Below are positions 58,936-64,000 of a stretch of 64,000 nucleotides of DNA, in pieces. Location of the stretch: NCBI GenBank assembly GCA_963678675.1, contig OY783196.1, positions 19,896,138-19,960,137 on the forward strand, read 5' to 3'. The notes below the pieces were generated by a model. That model was not told where the DNA came from and did no database searches. It was given only the letters and a program-made list of their open reading frames with translations. This DNA comes from Xiphydria camelus (Eukaryota; Arthropoda; Insecta; Hymenoptera; Xiphydriidae). Position numbers and translations under genes: made by a program. How positions within the stretch are numbered: the first letter of the stretch is position 1; each line of letters begins with the position of its first letter.

Positions 58936-59615
58936 CATAAAGAAATAGAGAATTGGATCGAATCAAAAACCTTTTCCGAATGGATATTATTCACTCGATG
59001 CGAATGAGACTTGTATCTCTACAGGCATGCTTTAACTTCTACCGTAAATGGCACACGATGCCCGGAATAATTGGAAATTGCGAAGCCCGAAGAACGTCCC
59101 GATAATTTCACATTGTTCATTCACTCACGGCTATTTGTCTCTTAGGCTCGGGGGAGGGCAGAGGAGGCCGAGGTAATCTCATTCCCGAATTCCCATCTGA
59201 AATTCCACTGATAAATGACTCGTCAGTCTGATTACTGTTGGGATTTTAACGCGAGCTTAATTAGGGACCGTGGCTCCATGACTGATCGATCAGCGCTGTA
59301 CGAACGCGTTCTTCGACGCCGCTCGGCGCACTTCGGAGCTCGGAGCGAATTGATCCGCGTTCGAATCGCGAAGGGCTGATTGACAAGTCGGGTTATACGG
59401 TCCTGCCGGTCCGGTAAAGAACGGTCCGGATTACCGCTCGCTAGATCTACTGATCACTCTTGGCCGCTCTCCTTCTTTTCCCCCTCGTATCGTGGCAATC
59501 ACCGCGGTCCCGCGATTGGGTGGTTCCCGTTCGCAGAGGCGGTTGCGCTCTTCGTGGAATTAGCGTCGTACTTCGGGATATCGTTTAGTCAGGGTCCCGT
59601 GCGACTCGGCTCGTA
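58936..59615. other. No gene recognised
   Basis: Mixed sequence. A GTTCGAATC at about 59,360 resembles a tRNA T-loop, but no cloverleaf can be drawn around it. Confidence 0.5.
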
Positions 59616-59837
59616 TACCACATGAGGCTAAACTTACTCGCCAGGACAGAAATTTCAATCACTGTTATCTCACTACCTATGAGCTTTTGACTGATATTTG
59701 TATAATACTTTTTTGAAGATTACGTTTTTCATCTGCAATAAAGTTTTATATCGATATAGACCAGAAATTCATTGATAACGAGATAATAGTGATTGAAGTT
59801 TCTTTCGTGGCGAGTAAAGTTTAGCCTCACTTGGTAC
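59616..59837. mobile_element. MITE family B, copy 5, 222 bp
   Basis: Left TACCACATGAGGCTAAAC, right GTTTAGCCTCACTTGGTA. CGTA flanks both sides (59,612-59,615 and 59,838-59,841), but comparison with copy 4 makes a TA duplication more likely. The best-preserved copy of the family. Confidence 0.87.
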
Positions 59838-59841
59838 GTAT

Positions 59842-60935
59842 AGAGGAAAGGGGTAACGTTCCTACCCTCCGATATCTCGAGACTGATGGGCTCTGGAAAT
59901 ATTTTTGGATTTAAGCCGATACGCCTCCGAGGCTCTTTTACCGAATCGTATTAAATGTACGTATTTTCGGCAACTATGTTTGTCTCTGAATACTTTCAAA
60001 TTAGAGTATCATAAATTCTACACCGATCTTCACTTTTAATGCAAAAAAAAAAAACAAAAAATCTGCCGTTCAACGATGGTACTTAAAAAGGATTTTAATT
60101 AATCGACATTGTTCTAGCGTACTTGCTCTTTTGAAAAATCCCGCCAAAATTAATTAAAATTTATCGCGTTGCGCGATATCTATCCTCTCGGCGTAATTTC
60201 CCCCGTCGCATCCTTCCGCCTTATAAACTCGCGGCGAAGTGTTCGTCGCAACAAAAATCGTCATTATTTCGCGTAAACTTTTTTAACAAGTTTTACTTAG
60301 TTATAAGAAAGTTAATTTATGTTGGTCGGGCGCACGAGTGATTTAATTACTTAATAAACCGAGGAGGTTTACGGCCCGAAGCGCGTGGGTCGAGGGGATA
60401 GGACCATAACAAAATACGGGAGAGACAAGGGGTCAAAAGCTTTTTAATTTTGGTGATGCAGGACAGAATGGAGTAAAATACACGGTTCGCGGTTTATTTA
60501 TGTTTGCCTGCGGGACAGGCCCGGAAGGAATTTTTTTAATTCCGGTGGTATTAAAACCCACCCTCTTCCCCCCTGTTTCGACTCGGTCGTATCCGGTGCT
60601 TACCCGTGGCGTTTATCGCGGTCGCGTCTGGAAAGTGTCCATCCCGGGGGGCGCGACGCGTCGACCTTGCACGCTGAAGACTCGGTGAAAATTTGTTCAA
60701 GAGTCGAGTTTCATCGAACCGTGACGCGAGTTGCGCGCCAGAGGTCACGGATCTCCTCCGCCGGCGCAGCTCCCTCGCCGAATTTCACCCTCGGTAATTA
60801 TGCCGTCGTCGATTTATCGTCCGCGAGGAACGCCGAAATTTTAATAACGTTATACTACCGACAAGATCGCTTTGTTCTTTTGTAACGATATTTCCCGCAT
60901 CATCCAAAGATTTTCCATCCCGTATCTATCTGCCT

Positions 60936-60969
<34 letters not shown>

Positions 60970-63342
60970 TTTTCCCGTGTTTTCCTCTCCCCTCATTTGC
61001 ACCATCAGCTCTCGCCTCCGCTTCTTCCCATTCACCAGAGATTCTAAACGCGCTCTCTTCACTCCGTAAAGCGGTGCTCTTCTTTGGAACTTACGAAACA
61101 CTGCGGAGAGCTTTCGTCTCTCTCAACGTTGGACTCGAAGTTGCTCAACGATGACGGGAGGAACGGGAGGAGGGAAGAAAACCCACTGTTCCTTTCGGGC
61201 GAACTTCATTGAGCACGAAATTCTCTGAAATATATTCGAGATGTTTACATTAAACGTTTCGGAAGCGGGGACGACTCGAAAGTCTGGAGAGATTTGGGAT
61301 GGGCGAGCGAATAGCGGGGAGGACGGAGAGTGTTTGCCTGGTATGTGCGAGCGATAAAGGGTTCCCGAGAATCTTCGGGTCCGTACAATAACCGTGAACA
61401 CCCCTGTAGTATCGTTGTTTCACGGCACCCAAGTTACTCTCCCCGTAATAACGTCTGCTCTCGCGCCATTCCGCGATCGCTTATCGTGTTTCATTTACTT
61501 AATTAGTCGACCGAAAGGAGGCTCGTTATTTTTGCAACGGTTACGCCGTCGAAATTTCGAGCACCCTTCGATGGAACAACCGCCCGCGACTCGCGGTGCG
61601 CGAGACCGCCCCACTCCGGTTGTTACGTCCGTTTTAATTATATCCGATGAATCGATCGAGTCTTTTCGAATTGCAAGCCGGTAGCTGATTCGAAGTGGAT
61701 TAACCGAAATTCGACGTCCGTTAAGTAAATTAAATTCTCCCTTGTACCTGGAGAAGAAAAATTATCGATACGAATGTACGATTGAATTGCTCTCGATGAA
61801 ACGCATACAAATATATTTGCGTTCAATGACAAAATTTATCGACTCGGAAAGTATTTTCAAACATATTCGTACGTGACATGTAAGACATTTTATTCACAGC
61901 TTCGGATTGTAGAGATTCTCGTTTCTGCGGATAGCATTTGCGCGTTACTACTCGCGCGTTATTTTATTTCTGGTTTCAAACGTCTCGCTTTGGCAGGTCC
62001 GAGGACAAAGCGCCGCGATAGCCGCGAGTTTTCGGCCAAATTACCGCCTCGGATCCCGTCCTTCTGGGACGTGCCGCACAATGGACGCGCCGTAGCCGCG
62101 AGACAAATTTTCACCCCTTTTTTTCCTCATCGCGAAACGGTCTCAAGATGTCGTTATACCCCCGGCAATTAGGCACGACTTCTTTCGTCGGTGGGTCTAT
62201 TCGCGAGAGAGTCTCTGGACTGCGAAAGTATTGTTCTTCCCGCAGGGGAGCTTAAGAGCCCGAAACGATAGCGCGCTGTATACGTATACGTAGGTCCGGA
62301 CTTTTTGTGGTGCTGAAATTTCGAACTCTCGCCAATGCAGCGCTTAACGGTCGAGAGACGCTCGGTCGTCAAGCTGCGGGACAATTTCTCGTCTTTTTAC
62401 CCCCGGCTGATTTCAGTTCGCGAGACGGTCTCGAGTTTGTCGTCGGCACCCCGGCAATTAGACGCGACGCTGCTCGATCGTCCGTGAGTTCCTTTCGCGG
62501 CGCTTTCGGTCGTGTTGCGTGGAGAGGCTTTTTTTTCTTTTCACCGGGAAGAGACCGCGCTTCGTTCGAAACAAGATTATCCGTATGTGGGTTTTCGAGT
62601 TCAACGTCATATCACTATTTTGCCGTGCGGCAACAACGCGTTCAGGAATATTTAAATTATCGAATTTCGTAGTTCGCAAAGTGTATATCGCGCGAGGTAT
62701 TAATTACTCTAGCCGGACGTATATTTGCGGGTCACGTTTATTACCCTCCGAAATGGACACTGTTTGCATTTGATGTTTTACGTCCAACCCTGCAGTCTGC
62801 TCATACTCGTTATTTACAATATTTCGCGCGCATTTCATATCGTTTATTTGTACCGAAGGTGGAATAAAAAATTTTGAGCCCGATGAACGAAAACGAAGAA
62901 GTAATTGTGAAAATTAAAAAAAAATCATTTCTCGATAAGCAATGGCCACGTCCGCGTTTCAATATTCAGTAAAACTAATTAAAACGTATTAAACGTATTA
63001 AAAATACAATTGACGGAAGAATAAGGAGCTCGCTCCCATTCGGGCAAAGTTAACTGGGCCCCCGCCGCTCCTATCGGAGCCTCTCGCCGCGAAGGAAATA
63101 AAGCGTCAATCCCGTCGCGCTCCTTCATCCAAGAAAGACAAGGGAGAATCCTTCGACGCGCACCGGCAAGTGGATTCAAATTTGGTTTTCTCTCTAAACA
63201 TTGTTTCTCGGTGTAATAGCCACGGGGGAGTGGGACAAGTCGATAATTGCGAGAAGTCGGGCGAGGAGGACTCCGAGAGACTGAGTAATAAAGATAAACA
63301 GAATGGCGAGAGTAGGAGAAACGAGGAGACGCGCTGAGAGAA

Positions 63343-63374
<32 letters not shown>

Positions 63375-64000
63375 CGAAGGAGAACAAGTCTCATTCCGAG
63401 GAGTTCGGAAGGTATAGTCGAAGTGCGAGGTGAGCAGGCGAAGGAGGAGTTGAAAGTGATGCTCGCGGAAGCATTATGAGACACGTTATCGCCCTACTCC
63501 AATCGAGACTGTCGCAGCTGCCGCGTCGCGATACTCGCCCTCTGGCGCAATCTCTGTACCGTACGGCTACTTCATTCCGGAGCCATCCTCGAGTTTAAAT
63601 GTTCGGCAAACTTGTTATTCGCTCGGTTTGCCGCTAATTGTTGAATTATTAACCGGCGACTGCCCGACGCCTCCGTTATACATATTGACCTAACATATTT
63701 GTACCTTTGGGACAACATTAATCGGCTCGTCAATATGGATCCATGTATACGGTTCGCCGCTGTTATCTCGTTACCACTGCCGCTGGCTTTTTACGGAAGT
63801 CGATGGGATACTTTTTCGATGGTTATGTTTCGCGATTCACGCGGGGGAAGGGGTAAAGAGCTTGACGCAGTCGTGCTCTCGGTGCAATCGTGTGTATTCG
63901 CGCGCATTGAAAAAACAGAGTGGTTCTGATTACCAGTCTTCTGGCTGCTGAAGCGGTAACGTAATGTAGTCTCAAGTGACTAGAGCGCAATCATCAGTCT
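59842..64000. other. 4.2 kb without a recognised gene
   Basis: Mostly CpG-rich single-copy sequence with microsatellites at about 60,945 (CT) and 63,345 (GA). A degenerate duplication links about 62,095-62,180 with 62,375-62,470 (shared GGTCTC and CCCGGCAATTAG). No exon, RNA gene or mobile element was recognised. Confidence 0.5.
63345..63374. repeat. (GA)n microsatellite
   Basis: About 13 GA units, read directly. Confidence 0.93.

Noticed and set aside
59345..59375. tRNA T-loop-like GTTCGAATC
   Set aside because: No A-box, acceptor stem or anticodon arm can be placed around it.
59612..59841. 4-bp CGTA target duplication for MITE family B
   Set aside because: Copy 4 at 48,457 does not share a 4-bp flank; both copies fit a TA duplication with ends CCA...TGG.

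Overview
This is eukaryotic nuclear DNA, most likely from an insect and plausibly an ant or other hymenopteran. That inference rests on patches of CpG-rich sequence alternating with AT-rich sequence, many small TA-flanked DNA transposons, (GA)n/(CT)n microsatellites, and one short degenerate run of the insect telomere repeat CCTAA. Nothing looks bacterial or viral. I find no intact host protein-coding gene, tRNA or rRNA in the 64 kb. Long open frames exist, but they are Arg/Ser-rich by-products of GC-rich sequence. The window is therefore either intergenic or part of a very large intron.

Two signals favour a giant intron on the + strand. Near 21,057 and 54,058, about 33 kb apart, a branchpoint-like motif and a pyrimidine tract lead to AG followed at once by GTGAGTA. 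Each is followed 81 or 85 nt later by AAG|GTATTT. This is the layout of recursive-splicing (ratchet) sites with a short stop-containing RS-exon.

The best-defined unit is a 3,762-bp Tc5-like transposon at 40,485-44,246. It has 884-bp inverted repeats, a TAA target duplication within a CTNAG site, a decayed DDD transposase gene, and a separate antisense open frame. It sits inside a MITE whose relatively uninterrupted relative lies at 24,111-24,581. A second larger element (25,758-27,848) has arrays of an AAGACG-type repeat near both ends, a frameshifted minus-strand protein remnant, and a nested 181-bp MITE.

The rest is a dense, nested MITE landscape. Families labelled A to Y here are recognisable because copies recur in the window, have inverted ends, and are flanked by TA: A (4,784; 28,267; 38,378; 50,212), B (12,554; 19,115; 22,218; 48,457; 59,616), C (14,683; 47,362; 49,074), D (8,114; 56,731), G (17,921; 22,744), J (24,111; 40,437), and singletons F, I, K, L, M, N, O, R, S, T, U, V, W and Y. 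Many unrelated interiors share the same end, CACNGAGAAA. Several copies are interrupted by others, so insertion order can be read: Y in A1, W in D1, L in B1, M in K, H in G1, S in the 2.1-kb element, R in a tandem repeat, and the Tc5-like element in J2. The stretches 30.5-38.4 kb, 50.5-53.3 kb and 59.8-64 kb hold little but GC-rich single-copy sequence and microsatellites.
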